Notes under the pieces: model-generated
What the model was told of the DNA's origin: nothing
The model's input: only the letters and a program-made list of their open reading frames with translations
The model's database searches: none
Shown here: positions 25,594-34,803 of the stretch, one piece after another
Layout: each line of letters opens with the position of its first letter
Numbering within the stretch: position 1 is the stretch's first letter
DNA from: Asanoa iriomotensis
GTDB lineage: Bacteria > Actinomycetota > Actinomycetes > Mycobacteriales > Micromonosporaceae
Direction of reading: 5' to 3'
DNA length: 64,000 nucleotides
Assembly: GCF_016862515.1 (NCBI RefSeq)
Contig: NZ_BONC01000006.1
Span: 124,001-188,000, forward strand
Made by a program: the position numbers and the translations under genes

Positions 25594-26190
25594 ATGAAGA
25601 TTCTCCTCATCGGCGCCACCGGCACACTCGGCACGGCCGTGCGCATGGCACTGACCGCCCGCGGCCACGAGGTCCTCTCCGTCGGGCGCACCGGCGGCGA
25701 CCTGCGCTACGACGTCGCCGACCCGGCACAGACCGCAGACCTGTACGAGCGGGTCGGCCGCTTGGACGCGGTGGTCAGCACCGCCGGCGACGTGCCCTGG
25801 AAGCCGCTCACGGAGATGACACCCGAGGACTATCAGGCTGCCTTCCGGGGGAAGGTGCTCAGCCAGGTCGATCTGGTGCGCCAGGGGGTCGCACGCGTCG
25901 CTGAGCGGGGCTCGTTCACCCTGATCACGGGCGTGCTGGCGCGCGAGCCGATCCCCACGGGCAGCGCGGCTTCCATGGCCAACGGCGCGGTGGAGGCGTT
26001 CGTGCGCGCCGCGGCCATCGAGATCGCCCCGCAACGCATCAACGCGGTCAGCCCCACGGTCTTCACCGAGAGCCTCGCCGAGTACGGGGACTACTTCCCG
26101 GGCATGAGAGCCGTCGATCTCGCCGACGTCGCTCAGGCCTACCTCCGCTCCGTCGAAGGCGCCCAGACCGGGCAGGTCTACGTGCCGTAG
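25594..26190 (+). CDS. Short-chain dehydrogenase, compact form
   Basis: 198 aa Rossmann protein: GATGTLG nucleotide loop near residue 7, STAGDVPW, the Ser of TLITGVLAREP, and INAVSPT. The usual YxxxK is replaced: the segment reads GSAASMANGAVEAF, with no Tyr or Lys. The same feature is known in a compact SDR group. Probably controlled by the divergent LysR protein. Confidence 0.85.
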   Translation: MKILLIGATGTLGTAVRMALTARGHEVLSVGRTGGDLRYDVADPAQTADLYERVGRLDAVVSTAGDVPWKPLTEMTPEDYQAAFRGKVLSQVDLVRQGVARVAERGSFTLITGVLAREPIPTGSAASMANGAVEAFVRAAAIEIAPQRINAVSPTVFTESLAEYGDYFPGMRAVDLADVAQAYLRSVEGAQTGQVYVP

Positions 26191-26235
26191 CCCTCGTTCT
26201 CGTGAATGCATCAGGTCGGTGGCTACGATGCGCGC

Positions 26236-26979
26236 GTGTCGCTGGCGCTGGTCGTCGCTGCCGCGGTGGGCGGTGGGTGCTGGGGTGCCGTGGTGCCCGG
26301 GCTCGTCAGCCGGTATGCGGTGGCGTGGCCCGAGGGTGAGCCCCAGCCGCCCGCCTGGCGGCGCGTCTGCCAGCACTGCGGCAAGGACCGGCCACACTGG
26401 TGGCTGGCCTCCGGAAGATGTCCCGGCTGTGGGCGGGCACCCGCACCCAACCGCTGGGTGACCGTGCCCGTCACGGCGGCCCTCTGCGCGGTGATCGCCG
26501 CCGCCGTCGGGCCAAAAGCCGCGTTGCCGGCGTTTCTCCTCCTCTCGGCACTCGCCGTGCCGCTCGCCGCTGTCGACCTGCTGGTGTTGCGGCTGCCTGA
26601 TCCGTTGGTCGGCGCCCTCGCCGCCGGCGGCCTGGTCCTGCTCGGCGGCGCCGCACTCATCGACGACAACGGCGCGGCCCTGGCCCGCGCAGGCCTCGCG
26701 GCCGTCGTCTGTGGGGCCGGCTACCTGATATTTGCCCTGGTCATGCGGGCGCAGATGGGGTTCGGCGACGTCAAGCTCGGCGCCACCCTGGGCCTCTTCC
26801 TCGGCTGGTTCGGCTGGCCAGCCGTCGTCGCGGGGGTCGTGCTGGCGCCTGTCGTCAACCTGCCACTCGTCCTGGCTTTGTTGGTGACCCGGCGCGCCGA
26901 TCGCCGCGCGCAGGCGCCGTTTGGGCCTGCCATGGTGGCGGCGGCGTTGGCCGCCGTCGTCTTCGGTGCCGTTCGGTAG
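26236..26979 (+). CDS. Prepilin peptidase (type A24) of the tad locus
   Basis: About 247 aa from the GTG at 26236; an in-frame ATG at 26206 adds ten non-hydrophobic residues. Several membrane helices. A zinc-type CQHC ... CPGC pair lies in the cytoplasmic loop. The two catalytic aspartates of the family are present, in AVDLLVLRLPDP and in GFGDVKLGA. It cleaves the leader of the Flp pilin encoded next. Its stop codon sits in the loop of a hairpin (26969-26987). Confidence 0.85.
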   Translation: MSLALVVAAAVGGGCWGAVVPGLVSRYAVAWPEGEPQPPAWRRVCQHCGKDRPHWWLASGRCPGCGRAPAPNRWVTVPVTAALCAVIAAAVGPKAALPAFLLLSALAVPLAAVDLLVLRLPDPLVGALAAGGLVLLGGAALIDDNGAALARAGLAAVVCGAGYLIFALVMRAQMGFGDVKLGATLGLFLGWFGWPAVVAGVVLAPVVNLPLVLALLVTRRADRRAQAPFGPAMVAAALAAVVFGAVR

Positions 26980-26987
26980 CCGAACGG
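26969..26987 (+). terminator. Hairpin spanning the prepilin peptidase stop codon
   Basis: CCGTTCGG and CCGAACGG arms of 8 bp enclose TAG, the stop codon. No T-run follows, as is common in actinomycetes. It may terminate or attenuate transcription before the pilin gene. Confidence 0.45.
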
Positions 26988-27147
26988 TCACATTCCTGCT
27001 CGTGTGATCGTCCCGCATTTTTGTGGCCACTCACAGCGATCATCCAGTCCGGATAGCGACCGGCGACTGAATGACAGTGATCTCTTCCCGAAAGAGACTC
27101 ATGTGCGTTCCCGACCCTGTCCCGACACCCAATTTGGAGTTTTGTCG

Positions 27148-27342
27148 ATGATCGAGAAGATCAAGCGGTACGCCGGTCGGCGTGATCGCGATCGTGGGGC
27201 GACAGCGACCGAATATGCCCTGATCATGGGGTTCATCGTGGCCGCGGTCGTCATCATCCTGGCCGTGTTCGGTCCGGCGATCGCGAACAACTTCGACTCG
27301 GCGTGCCGCAGGATCGTCAACGCACCGACGTGTCTGCGGTAA
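27148..27342 (+). CDS. flp: Flp-type pilin
   Basis: 64 aa from the ATG at 27148, preceded by GGAG. A basic leader is followed by RGATATEYALIMGFIVAAVVIILAVFG, i.e. a G/A cleavage site, the Glu at +5 style position and a hydrophobic helix, as in Flp pilins. It is the major pilus subunit, matured by the adjacent peptidase. The 168 bp upstream contain TCTCTT/AAGAGA arms (27081-27097) that may be regulatory. Confidence 0.88.
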   Translation: MIEKIKRYAGRRDRDRGATATEYALIMGFIVAAVVIILAVFGPAIANNFDSACRRIVNAPTCLR

Positions 27343-27788
27343 GCAATCTCGAAGGGGTGGCGCCCAGCCGGCCGCGCCGGTCGGCCGGGGCCGCCTTCGG
27401 CGGGAAACGGGATCGCGGCGCCGCCGCGGTGGAGGCCGCCTTCGTATTTCCCATTCTGTTGCTGATCGTTTTTGGGATCATCGATTTTGGACGGATGCTC
27501 AACGCACAGATGAACGTTACCGAGGCGGCGCAGCAGGGGGCGCGGATCGCGTCGTTCGGTGACCGGCCGGACGATCGGGTCCGGGAGCTCGCGGGTGACG
27601 ATGCGCGCGTCAGCGCGATCCGGGTCTGCGAGGTGGCCGGCAGCGCAGGGGGCGACGCGCGGGTGACCGTCACCGCGTCCTTCGAGTTCGTGACTCCCGT
27701 CGGCGTGCTCGCGGCGATGGTGAGCGGCGGCGGGAGCAGCCGCGGCGACGTCACGCTCGCCAGCAGCGGAGTCATGCCGTGTTCCTGA
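27330..27788 (+). CDS. tadE: TadE-like minor pilin
   Basis: About 152 aa from the GTG at 27330, which overlaps the pilin stop; a GTG at 27357 is an alternative. After a basic N terminus comes RGAAAVEAAFVFPILLLIVFGIIDFGRML, the TadE pilin-like helix with its Glu. The rest is extracellular. Downstream it overlaps tadG. Confidence 0.85.
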   Translation: MSAVSNLEGVAPSRPRRSAGAAFGGKRDRGAAAVEAAFVFPILLLIVFGIIDFGRMLNAQMNVTEAAQQGARIASFGDRPDDRVRELAGDDARVSAIRVCEVAGSAGGDARVTVTASFEFVTPVGVLAAMVSGGGSSRGDVTLASSGVMPCS

Positions 27789-28798
27789 ACCGCAGGCGTG
27801 ACCGCGGCGCGGTTTCCGCGATCGCCGCGGTCCTGTTCGGGACCGGTGTGGTGCTCGGGGTCAGCGCGTTGGTCGTGGACGTCGGCCTCATCTACGTCGA
27901 GCGCAAGCAGCTACAGACCGGCGCCGACGCCGCCGCGATCGACGCCGCCCGGGTCTGTGCCACCGACGCCACCCGGTGCGGCGGCGCGGCCATGGACCGG
28001 ACCGCCGCCGCGTACGCCCGGCAGAACGAGAACAACGGCGAAGCGACGGCGATCGTCTGCGGGCGCGGCGGCGACCTGCCGAGTTGCCCGGCCGGCGGCG
28101 CCCGGTGTGTGCGGCCCGCACCCGCCGACGGCGCCTACGCCGAGGTGCGCACCAGCATCCGCCGTGCCGACGGCTCGAACCTCCTGCCGCCGGTGTTCGC
28201 CCAAGCGGTGCTCGACGACTACGACGGCGCCGCCGTCAGCGCCTGCGCCCGCGTTGCCTGGGGGCCGCCCGCCGCGGCCCGGACGACCGCGCTGGCGATC
28301 TCCACCTGCGACTGGCAGCGGATGAGCAACCGCGGCCGACTCCTGCCGTCCGTCGAGGAGGCGATTCCGCTCTTCGACGAGACAGATCCGACCTCCTGCG
28401 GCCGCAATGGCGTCGGCAACGGCAACCGGGGCGGCTTCCGCTGGTTGGAGAGCGCCGACTGCCGCACCGACGTCGAGACGGCCGAGGAGAAAAGGGCCGG
28501 CGAGCGGCCCGACGGTTGCCTCGACCTCCTCGAAGCGACCAGGGGCAAGGCGATCGCCGTGCCGATCTTCAATCGGGTGAGCGGCCGCGACTACACCATC
28601 CGGGGCGTCGCGGCGTTCGTCGTCACCGGCTGGCGCCTTCCGGACGACGTCGAACCGTCGCCCCGCCTCGGCCGCGACTGTGCCGACCGGGAAGCGACCA
28701 CCTGCGTGTTCGGCTTCTTCACCCGCGCCGTCGTACCCGGCGGCGGCGCCGTCGGTGGCCCCGACCTCGGCGCACAGATCACCGCACTCATCGGCTAA
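27779..28798 (+). CDS. tadG: TadG-like Flp pilus assembly protein
   Basis: 339 aa starting with RRRDRGAVSAIAAVLFGTGVVLGVSALVVDVG, the TadG N-terminal segment and membrane helix. A long extracellular domain with many cysteines follows (CATDATRCGG; CAREVAWG-type spacing). The GTG at 27779 overlaps the tadE stop. It ends 20 bp before cpaB. Confidence 0.82.
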   Translation: MFLNRRRDRGAVSAIAAVLFGTGVVLGVSALVVDVGLIYVERKQLQTGADAAAIDAARVCATDATRCGGAAMDRTAAAYARQNENNGEATAIVCGRGGDLPSCPAGGARCVRPAPADGAYAEVRTSIRRADGSNLLPPVFAQAVLDDYDGAAVSACARVAWGPPAAARTTALAISTCDWQRMSNRGRLLPSVEEAIPLFDETDPTSCGRNGVGNGNRGGFRWLESADCRTDVETAEEKRAGERPDGCLDLLEATRGKAIAVPIFNRVSGRDYTIRGVAAFVVTGWRLPDDVEPSPRLGRDCADREATTCVFGFFTRAVVPGGGAVGGPDLGAQITALIG

Positions 28799-28818
28799 CG
28801 ACAGGGAAACGACCGGAC

Positions 28819-29616
28819 ATGAACCGACGCGTCATCGCCGTATTCGCCGCCGTCGTCATCGCGGCCGCGGGAGCCGTGGCCGTCCTGCTGTACGCGAGAT
28901 CGGCCGACTCCAGAGCCGTCGCGGGCAAGGCGGCTCGCACCGTGCTGGTCGCGGAGAAGCAGATCCCGGCCGGCACCGACGGCCGCGCCCTGCGCGAGGG
29001 CGGCTACCTGCGGCAGACCCGCATGCCGGTCGAGACCCTGCCCGACGACACCCTCGAGGTCGTCGATCCCGACCTCGACCTGCTGGTCACCACCGCCGTC
29101 GTGCAGCGCGGCCAGTTGGTTCTGCGCACCATGTTCGGCACCGCCGTCAGCCACTCCGGCATGGTGATCCCCGACGGCAAGCTGGCGGTCTCGGCCAAGG
29201 TCAAGTCGGCGGTGTTCGGCCCCGGATCGGTCCGCGCCGGCACCCGCGTCGCCATCTTCTACACCTACACACCGCAGGACGCCGGAAAGCCCGACGAGGT
29301 ATCGGGCGGCGGACTCGAACGCGCCCGCGACGTCAACAGCATCACCCGCGTGCTGATGACCGACATCGAGGTCATCTCGGTGGGACCGGCCGAGGACGAC
29401 GGAGGCGACGGCGCCGCGCCACTGCCGGCCACGGCCGAGACCACCGGCGAGCGCGACGTCGCCATCACCTTCGCCCTCGACCAGCGGCAGGCCGAGATCC
29501 TGGCCCACGCCACCGCACTGGGCGGGCTGCTCAACGTCGGCCTGCTCGGTGACTCCTCGGACGTCAGGCCCGACCGGGGCGTCGACAACGGATCGCTCTT
29601 CGGGAGGGCGGGATGA
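28819..29616 (+). CDS. cpaB: CpaB/RcpC-type pilus assembly protein (SAF domain)
   Basis: 265 aa from the ATG at 28819. One N-terminal membrane helix (8-30), then a SAF-like domain (TVLVAEKQIPAGTDGRAL) and a C-terminal RcpC/CpaB domain (KSAVFGPGSVRAGTRVAIF). CpaB proteins sit outside the membrane and support pilus export. The stop overlaps the next ATG (ATGA). Confidence 0.85.
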   Translation: MNRRVIAVFAAVVIAAAGAVAVLLYARSADSRAVAGKAARTVLVAEKQIPAGTDGRALREGGYLRQTRMPVETLPDDTLEVVDPDLDLLVTTAVVQRGQLVLRTMFGTAVSHSGMVIPDGKLAVSAKVKSAVFGPGSVRAGTRVAIFYTYTPQDAGKPDEVSGGGLERARDVNSITRVLMTDIEVISVGPAEDDGGDGAAPLPATAETTGERDVAITFALDQRQAEILAHATALGGLLNVGLLGDSSDVRPDRGVDNGSLFGRAG

Positions 29617-30773
29617 CGATCCTCTTCGAACCCAACCGGCAGTGGGCCGCGCACCTGACGCCGCTGCTCGGCGCCGGCGTCCACACGGTCGCCCGGTCCG
29701 AGGACCTGCGGCGGCTGCTCACCGATCTGCCGGCCGAGCCGCTCGTCGTCGTCGGGCCGACGACACCGGCCACGGTCGCGCTGGAGGTGGCCGCGTTGCA
29801 ACGGCTGCGGAGGCCGGCCCTGGGGGTGGTCCTGCTCCGCGAACGCCTCGACATGGAGACGATGGCACAGGCACTGCGGTCAGGGGTACGGGAGGCGGTC
29901 GACGCCCACGACACGGCCGCCGTGCAGTCCGCGTGCAGCCGCTCGTTGGAGGTGTCCCGACAGTTGACCGGCGCCGCCGCACCAACGGCCGCGGAGGCGA
30001 GGATCGTCACCGTCTTCTCCGCCAAGGGTGGCTGTGGAAAGTCCACATTGGCCACCAACCTGGCCGTCTGCCTCGCCGACGGCGGCCGGCACCGGGTCTG
30101 CCTCGTCGACCTCGACCTGGCGTTCGGCGACGTCGGCATCATGCTCCAGCTCGCACCGGACAGGGGGATCGCCGACCTCGTCGCGTCGCGGGACCGGATC
30201 GACGCCGGACTGGTCCGGGCGCTGCTGACGCCGTACGCGCCGGGTGTCGACGTCCTGCTCGCGCCGGTCGGCCCGACCGAGGCCGAGCGGATCGACCGCG
30301 ACCTGGTCGTGGCGGTGCTGGCCGCGGTCCGCACCATGGCCGACTACGTGGTCATCGACACGCCCGCCCACTTCAGCGAGGCCGTGCTGGCCGCGCTCGA
30401 CGTCACCGACGTCCACGTCCTGGTCGCCACGCCCGACGTGCCCGCGCTCAAGAACCTCCGGATCGCCATGGACATGCTCGACCTGCTCGGGCTCGGCAAG
30501 GACAACCGGCTCGTGGTGCTCAACCGCAGCGACGCGAAGGTCGGCCTCTCCGGCGCCGACATCGAGCGCGTGCTGCAGAGCCGCACCACCGGGCACATCC
30601 CGTCGAGCCGCGACGTGCCGATCTCGATCAACCGTGGCACCCCGATCGTCGTCGACAAGCCGAGTCATCCGGTGAGCAAGGCGATCCGTGACCTCGCCTC
30701 GGGCGCGATCGCCCAGCAGGCGACGGCGCGCGGCGGCCGGTGGCAGCGCGCCCGGTCGGGCGGTGGGCGATGA
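29613..30773 (+). CDS. tadZ: TadZ/CpaE-like ATPase
   Basis: 386 aa. The N-terminal ~125 residues form a receiver-like domain without the full phosphorylation site. A MinD/ParA-type ATPase follows with FSAKGGCGKSTLATNLAV (P-loop about 138-145), VDLDLAFGDVG and VIDTPAHF. These proteins place the Tad machine at the correct cell site. It overlaps tadA by ATGA. Confidence 0.88.
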   Translation: MTILFEPNRQWAAHLTPLLGAGVHTVARSEDLRRLLTDLPAEPLVVVGPTTPATVALEVAALQRLRRPALGVVLLRERLDMETMAQALRSGVREAVDAHDTAAVQSACSRSLEVSRQLTGAAAPTAAEARIVTVFSAKGGCGKSTLATNLAVCLADGGRHRVCLVDLDLAFGDVGIMLQLAPDRGIADLVASRDRIDAGLVRALLTPYAPGVDVLLAPVGPTEAERIDRDLVVAVLAAVRTMADYVVIDTPAHFSEAVLAALDVTDVHVLVATPDVPALKNLRIAMDMLDLLGLGKDNRLVVLNRSDAKVGLSGADIERVLQSRTTGHIPSSRDVPISINRGTPIVVDKPSHPVSKAIRDLASGAIAQQATARGGRWQRARSGGGR

Positions 30774-32095
30774 CGCTCACCGACCGGCTCACCCAACGGC
30801 AGCACGGTGCGCGCAACGGCGTCGGGTCGGCGGCCGCGCTGCGGCTGCGCGTACACCGTGAGCTGTTGGCCATTCTCGGTCCGCAGCTCTACGACCGCCG
30901 CACCGGCGACGCGGCGCTCGAACAGAAGGTCCGGGAGACCATCAACGACGTGCTGGCCCGGGACGACTCGCCGCTGGCGGTGGCCGACCCGGCCCGGGTG
31001 GCGGCCGAGCTGATCGACGAGATCCTCGGCCACGGCCCGGTCGAGCCGCTGCTGCGCGACCCGGACATCACCGAGATCATGGTGAACGGTCCCGACCGCA
31101 TCTACGTCGAGCGGTTCGGCCAGATCCACCACGTCGACGCGGCGTTCGTCGACGAGACGCACCTGCGCCGGGTGATCGACCGGATCGTCTGGCGGGTGGG
31201 CCGGCGGGTCGACGAGGCGAGCCCGATGGTCGACGCCCGGCTCCCGGACGGCAGCCGGGTCAACGTGGTCCTGCCGCCGATCTCGCTCGACGGTCCTATG
31301 TTGACGATCCGCAAGTTCGCCCGTGAGGCGTTCACCGTCGAGGACCTGATCGGGTTCGGCACCGTCAACCAGGAGCTGGCCCAACTTCTCTACGCCTGCG
31401 TACGCGGGCGCCTCGACATCGTGATCAGCGGCGGCACCGGCTCCGGGAAGACCACGACGCTCAACGTGCTGTCGGGCTTCATCCCCGCCAACGAGCGGAT
31501 CGTCACCATCGAGGACGCGGCCGAGCTGCAGCTGCGCCAGGAGCACGTGCTGCGGCTGGAGGCCCGCCCGCCGAACATCGAGGGCCGCGGCGAGGTCACG
31601 ATCCGCGACCTGGTCCGCAACGCGCTGCGGATGCGCCCCGACCGCATCGTCATCGGCGAGGTCCGCGACGGCGCGGCGCTCGACATGCTCCAGGCGATGA
31701 ACACCGGCCACAATGGATCGCTGACCACGGTGCACGCCAACGCGCCGCGGGACTCGATCGCCCGGCTCGAGACGATGGCCCTGATGGCAGGGCTCGACCT
31801 GCCGGTACGGGCGGTCCGGGAGCAGGTCGCCTCCGCCGTCGACCTGATCGTCCACCAGGAGCGCATGCGCGACGGCGCCCGGCGGGTCACCCACGTCTCC
31901 GAGGTGATCGGCATGGAGGGCGAGGTCGTGACGCTGCAGGACCTGTTCGTCTTCGACCACCGCGCCGGCTTCGACGAGCACGGCCGGCACCAGGGGACGA
32001 TCCGGTGGACCGGCCTGCGGCCGCGGTTCCTGGACGCCCTCGCCGACGCCGGGATCGCCGTGCCCGCCGGCCTGTTCGAGAGCTCGCCGTGGTGA
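30770..32095 (+). CDS. tadA: TadA/CpaF secretion ATPase
   Basis: 441 aa from the ATG at 30770 (inside the tadZ stop). Shows VEPLLRDPDITEIMVNGPD, Walker A GGTGSGKTTTLN at ~219-230, the Asp box TIEDAAELQLRQ and IVIGEVRDGAALDMLQAMNTGHNG (Walker B and His box). It powers Flp pilus assembly on the cytoplasmic face. Overlaps the tadB start. Confidence 0.93.
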   Translation: MTLTDRLTQRQHGARNGVGSAAALRLRVHRELLAILGPQLYDRRTGDAALEQKVRETINDVLARDDSPLAVADPARVAAELIDEILGHGPVEPLLRDPDITEIMVNGPDRIYVERFGQIHHVDAAFVDETHLRRVIDRIVWRVGRRVDEASPMVDARLPDGSRVNVVLPPISLDGPMLTIRKFAREAFTVEDLIGFGTVNQELAQLLYACVRGRLDIVISGGTGSGKTTTLNVLSGFIPANERIVTIEDAAELQLRQEHVLRLEARPPNIEGRGEVTIRDLVRNALRMRPDRIVIGEVRDGAALDMLQAMNTGHNGSLTTVHANAPRDSIARLETMALMAGLDLPVRAVREQVASAVDLIVHQERMRDGARRVTHVSEVIGMEGEVVTLQDLFVFDHRAGFDEHGRHQGTIRWTGLRPRFLDALADAGIAVPAGLFESSPW

Positions 32096-33897
32096 TCCGG
32101 CGCGTGCTGGCCGGCGCCGCCGGCGGGCTCGCGGTGCTGCTGCTGGCCGGAACACCGGCGCACGCGGACGGCGCCCTGCCCGTCGCGGTCGGAAAGGTCC
32201 GCGCCGCGGAGGTCGAACTGGTCGCGGCGCTGCCCACCGGCGCCGGTGGCCGCCTGCCCGCCGTCACCGTGTCCCGCGACGGCTACGCGCTGCCGGCGGG
32301 GATCCGGCCGGGTGCCGCGGCCGGCGGGCCGGCGCCCGCGCGCACCCTGACCCTCGTGGTCGGCGGCGCGGCCGCCCGGGACACGGTGGCGGCGCTCGCC
32401 GACAGCGTCCCCGCCGACGTGGCCCTCGGGCTGGTCGCCGCCGCGGACCCGCCGGTCGTCGCCGTCCGGCCGACCCGCGACCGCGCGGCGTTCCGGGCCG
32501 GCCTCGCCCGGCTGTCCACCGGCGGCGGCACCGACCTGCTGGCCGGGCTGCGGTCGGCGGCGGCCGCCGCACCCGACCAGGGCGAGCGGCGGCTGCTGCT
32601 CGTCGCCGCGGACGCGGGGTCGCCGGGATCGGACCTCGCCGCGACCCGGCGCGCCCTGGCCGGCCAGCGGCTCGACCTCGTCACCGTCGGGGAACCCGAC
32701 GCGGGTCTGCGTCGACTCGCCACCGGCAGCGGGGGAGGAGCCACCTCGGCGGCGACCGCCACGCTGGCGGCGACGGTGCGCACGGCGGCGGCGATGCCGG
32801 GCCTGTTCACCATCACCGTGCGGGTCCCACCCGAGCTGGCGGGCACGACCGCGACGCTGCGGGTGACGGCCGGCTCCGGCGCCGCACGCCGCACGGCCGA
32901 CGTCGACCTGCGGTTCGCCGACGCGGCCGGCACGCCGCCCAACACAGACGGGGGCGGAACGGCTCTGTTCGACCTCGTACGCCCTGGTGGGCTCGGCATC
33001 CTGCTGTTCGCCGTCCTCCTGCTCGCGGTGCTGCTCGCGGCGTTCGGCGGCGGAAGCACCCGGCAACGCCGGCTCGACCAGGTCCAGCGGTTCCGGCTCG
33101 CGGGCCGCGGCGCCACGGTCACCGGGCCGGCACCGGGACGGTCCCCGGCGGAGCGGACCGTCCCGGGATCCAACCGACCCGACGACGCCGGCGTCACGCT
33201 GCCGCGCGGCCACCGGTTGCGCCTGCGGATCGGCGCGATCTGCGCCGGCACCGTGCTGCTCGGGCTGCTGTTCGGCGTCGCCGGTGCCGTGCTCGGCGCC
33301 CTGCTGGGCTGGCTGGTCTCCACCGGCTATCCGCGGTGGCGGGAACGGCGGCGCCGGCAGGCGTTCGCCGACCAGTTGCCCGACGCGCTGCAACTGGTCG
33401 TCAGCTCCCTGCGCTCGGGCTTCTCGCTGACGCAGGCATTGGACGCGGTCGTCCGCGACGGCCCGCCCGGGCCGCTCGGCGAGGAGCTGGGCCGGGCGCT
33501 GGGCGAGGTCCGGCTCGGCGCCGACCTGGCGGACGCGCTGGACCGGGCGGCCGCCCGCGCCGGCAACCAGGACCTCTCGTGGGCGGTGATCGCCATCCGG
33601 ATCCAGCGGGAGACGGGCGGCAACCTCGCCGAGACGCTGGAGACCACTGTGGAGACGCTGCGCGAGCGGGACCGCCTGCGCCGGCACGTCCACGCGCTGT
33701 CGGCCGAGGGGCGGCTGTCCTCGTACATCCTGATCGGTCTGCCCTTCGCGATCGGCGCCTGGATGTTCCTGATCCGCCGCGACTACGTCAGCGTCCTCTG
33801 GACCACCGGCGTCGGCCTGATGCTGCTGATCGGCGCCGGCCTGCTGATGGTGATCGGCGCGTTCTGGATGTCCCGCTGGCTGAAGGTCGAGGTCTGA
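32092..33897 (+). CDS. tadB: TadB platform protein with extra secreted N-terminal domain
   Basis: 601 aa from the GTG at 32092, which overlaps the tadA stop (GTGA). The first ~300 residues are unlike plain TadB: a signal-type helix ending AGTPAHADG, then a von Willebrand-A-like region (RTLTLVVGGAAARDTVAAL; GGTDLLAGLRSA; LLLVAADAGSPGSDL) and a beta domain. A membrane helix at ~305-322 leads to the T2SSF domain (FADQLPDALQLVVSSLRSGF) with C-terminal helices. The MIDAS DxSxS motif is absent, so metal binding is doubtful. Confidence 0.85.
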   Translation: MIRRVLAGAAGGLAVLLLAGTPAHADGALPVAVGKVRAAEVELVAALPTGAGGRLPAVTVSRDGYALPAGIRPGAAAGGPAPARTLTLVVGGAAARDTVAALADSVPADVALGLVAAADPPVVAVRPTRDRAAFRAGLARLSTGGGTDLLAGLRSAAAAAPDQGERRLLLVAADAGSPGSDLAATRRALAGQRLDLVTVGEPDAGLRRLATGSGGGATSAATATLAATVRTAAAMPGLFTITVRVPPELAGTTATLRVTAGSGAARRTADVDLRFADAAGTPPNTDGGGTALFDLVRPGGLGILLFAVLLLAVLLAAFGGGSTRQRRLDQVQRFRLAGRGATVTGPAPGRSPAERTVPGSNRPDDAGVTLPRGHRLRLRIGAICAGTVLLGLLFGVAGAVLGALLGWLVSTGYPRWRERRRRQAFADQLPDALQLVVSSLRSGFSLTQALDAVVRDGPPGPLGEELGRALGEVRLGADLADALDRAAARAGNQDLSWAVIAIRIQRETGGNLAETLETTVETLRERDRLRRHVHALSAEGRLSSYILIGLPFAIGAWMFLIRRDYVSVLWTTGVGLMLLIGAGLLMVIGAFWMSRWLKVEV

Positions 33898-33899
33898 GC

Positions 33900-34799
33900 A
33901 TGCTGTTGCTGATCGGCATGGTCGCCGTGGCCGGCGGGCTCGCGGTCGCCGCGGTGGCGCTGGCCGCGGGGCCGCACGACGCGGTCGCACGCACGATCAA
34001 GACCGTCGACGAGGGGTACCGCGTCGCTAACGCGGACACGGTGCCCGGCGTCGCGCGGCCCGGTGCGCTGCCCAGACGGGCGTACGCCCTGGGTAAGGCG
34101 ATGGGCCGCGGCGGCACGTCGGCCTGGCTGACCAGGCGGCTGGACCAGGCCGGGAACCCCACCTGGCTGAGCGTGGAGACCGTGACCGCGTACCAGGGCC
34201 TGCTCGTGGTCGTCGGCGGCGCCGCCGGTCTGGCCCTCGCGGTGCTGTTCGCCCCGCCGCTGACCTGGCTGGTCTGGGCGGTGGCGGGCGCGGCCACCGG
34301 CTACGCCGCACCGGCCCTGCTGGTGCTGCACCTCGCGCAGGAACGCCAGGAGCTGGTCCGGCGCACGCTGCCCGACGTGCTGGACACCCTGGTCGTCACC
34401 GTCGAGGCCGGGCTCGGTTTCGAGGCCGCGCTGGCCCAGGTGGTGCGCAACGGGCGCGGGCCGATGGTCGGCGAGTTCGCCCGCGTGCTGCACGAGATGC
34501 AGATCGGCCGGCCGCGGGTCGACGCGCTGCGGGAGATGGCCGCCCGGACCAGCGTCACCGAGCTGCGGGCCTTCTCGTCGGCGGTCGTGCAGGCCACGAC
34601 GCTGGGCATCCCGATGGGCAAGGTGCTGCGGGCGCAGGCGGCCGAGATGCGGCTGCGCCGCCGCCAGCGGGCCGAGGAGATCGCGCAGAAGGTGCCGGTG
34701 AAGATCCTGTTCCCGATGGTGTTCTGCATCTTCCCGGCCCTGTTCGTGGTCGTGATCGGGCCGGCGATGATCAAGATCCTGGAGGCGTTCGGTGGGTGA
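33900..34799 (+). CDS. tadC: TadC platform protein
   Basis: 299 aa from the ATG at 33900, 2 bp after tadB. N-terminal helix, two central helices (~100-145), T2SSF domain (RRTLPDVLDTLVVTVEAGLGFEAAL) and a C-terminal helix (ILFPMVFCIFPALFVVVIGP). It forms the inner membrane platform with TadB. Last gene of the tad operon; the regulator on the other strand converges 4 bp later. Confidence 0.92.
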   Translation: MLLLIGMVAVAGGLAVAAVALAAGPHDAVARTIKTVDEGYRVANADTVPGVARPGALPRRAYALGKAMGRGGTSAWLTRRLDQAGNPTWLSVETVTAYQGLLVVVGGAAGLALAVLFAPPLTWLVWAVAGAATGYAAPALLVLHLAQERQELVRRTLPDVLDTLVVTVEAGLGFEAALAQVVRNGRGPMVGEFARVLHEMQIGRPRVDALREMAARTSVTELRAFSSAVVQATTLGIPMGKVLRAQAAEMRLRRRQRAEEIAQKVPVKILFPMVFCIFPALFVVVIGPAMIKILEAFGG

Positions 34800-34803
34800 G
34801 CGG

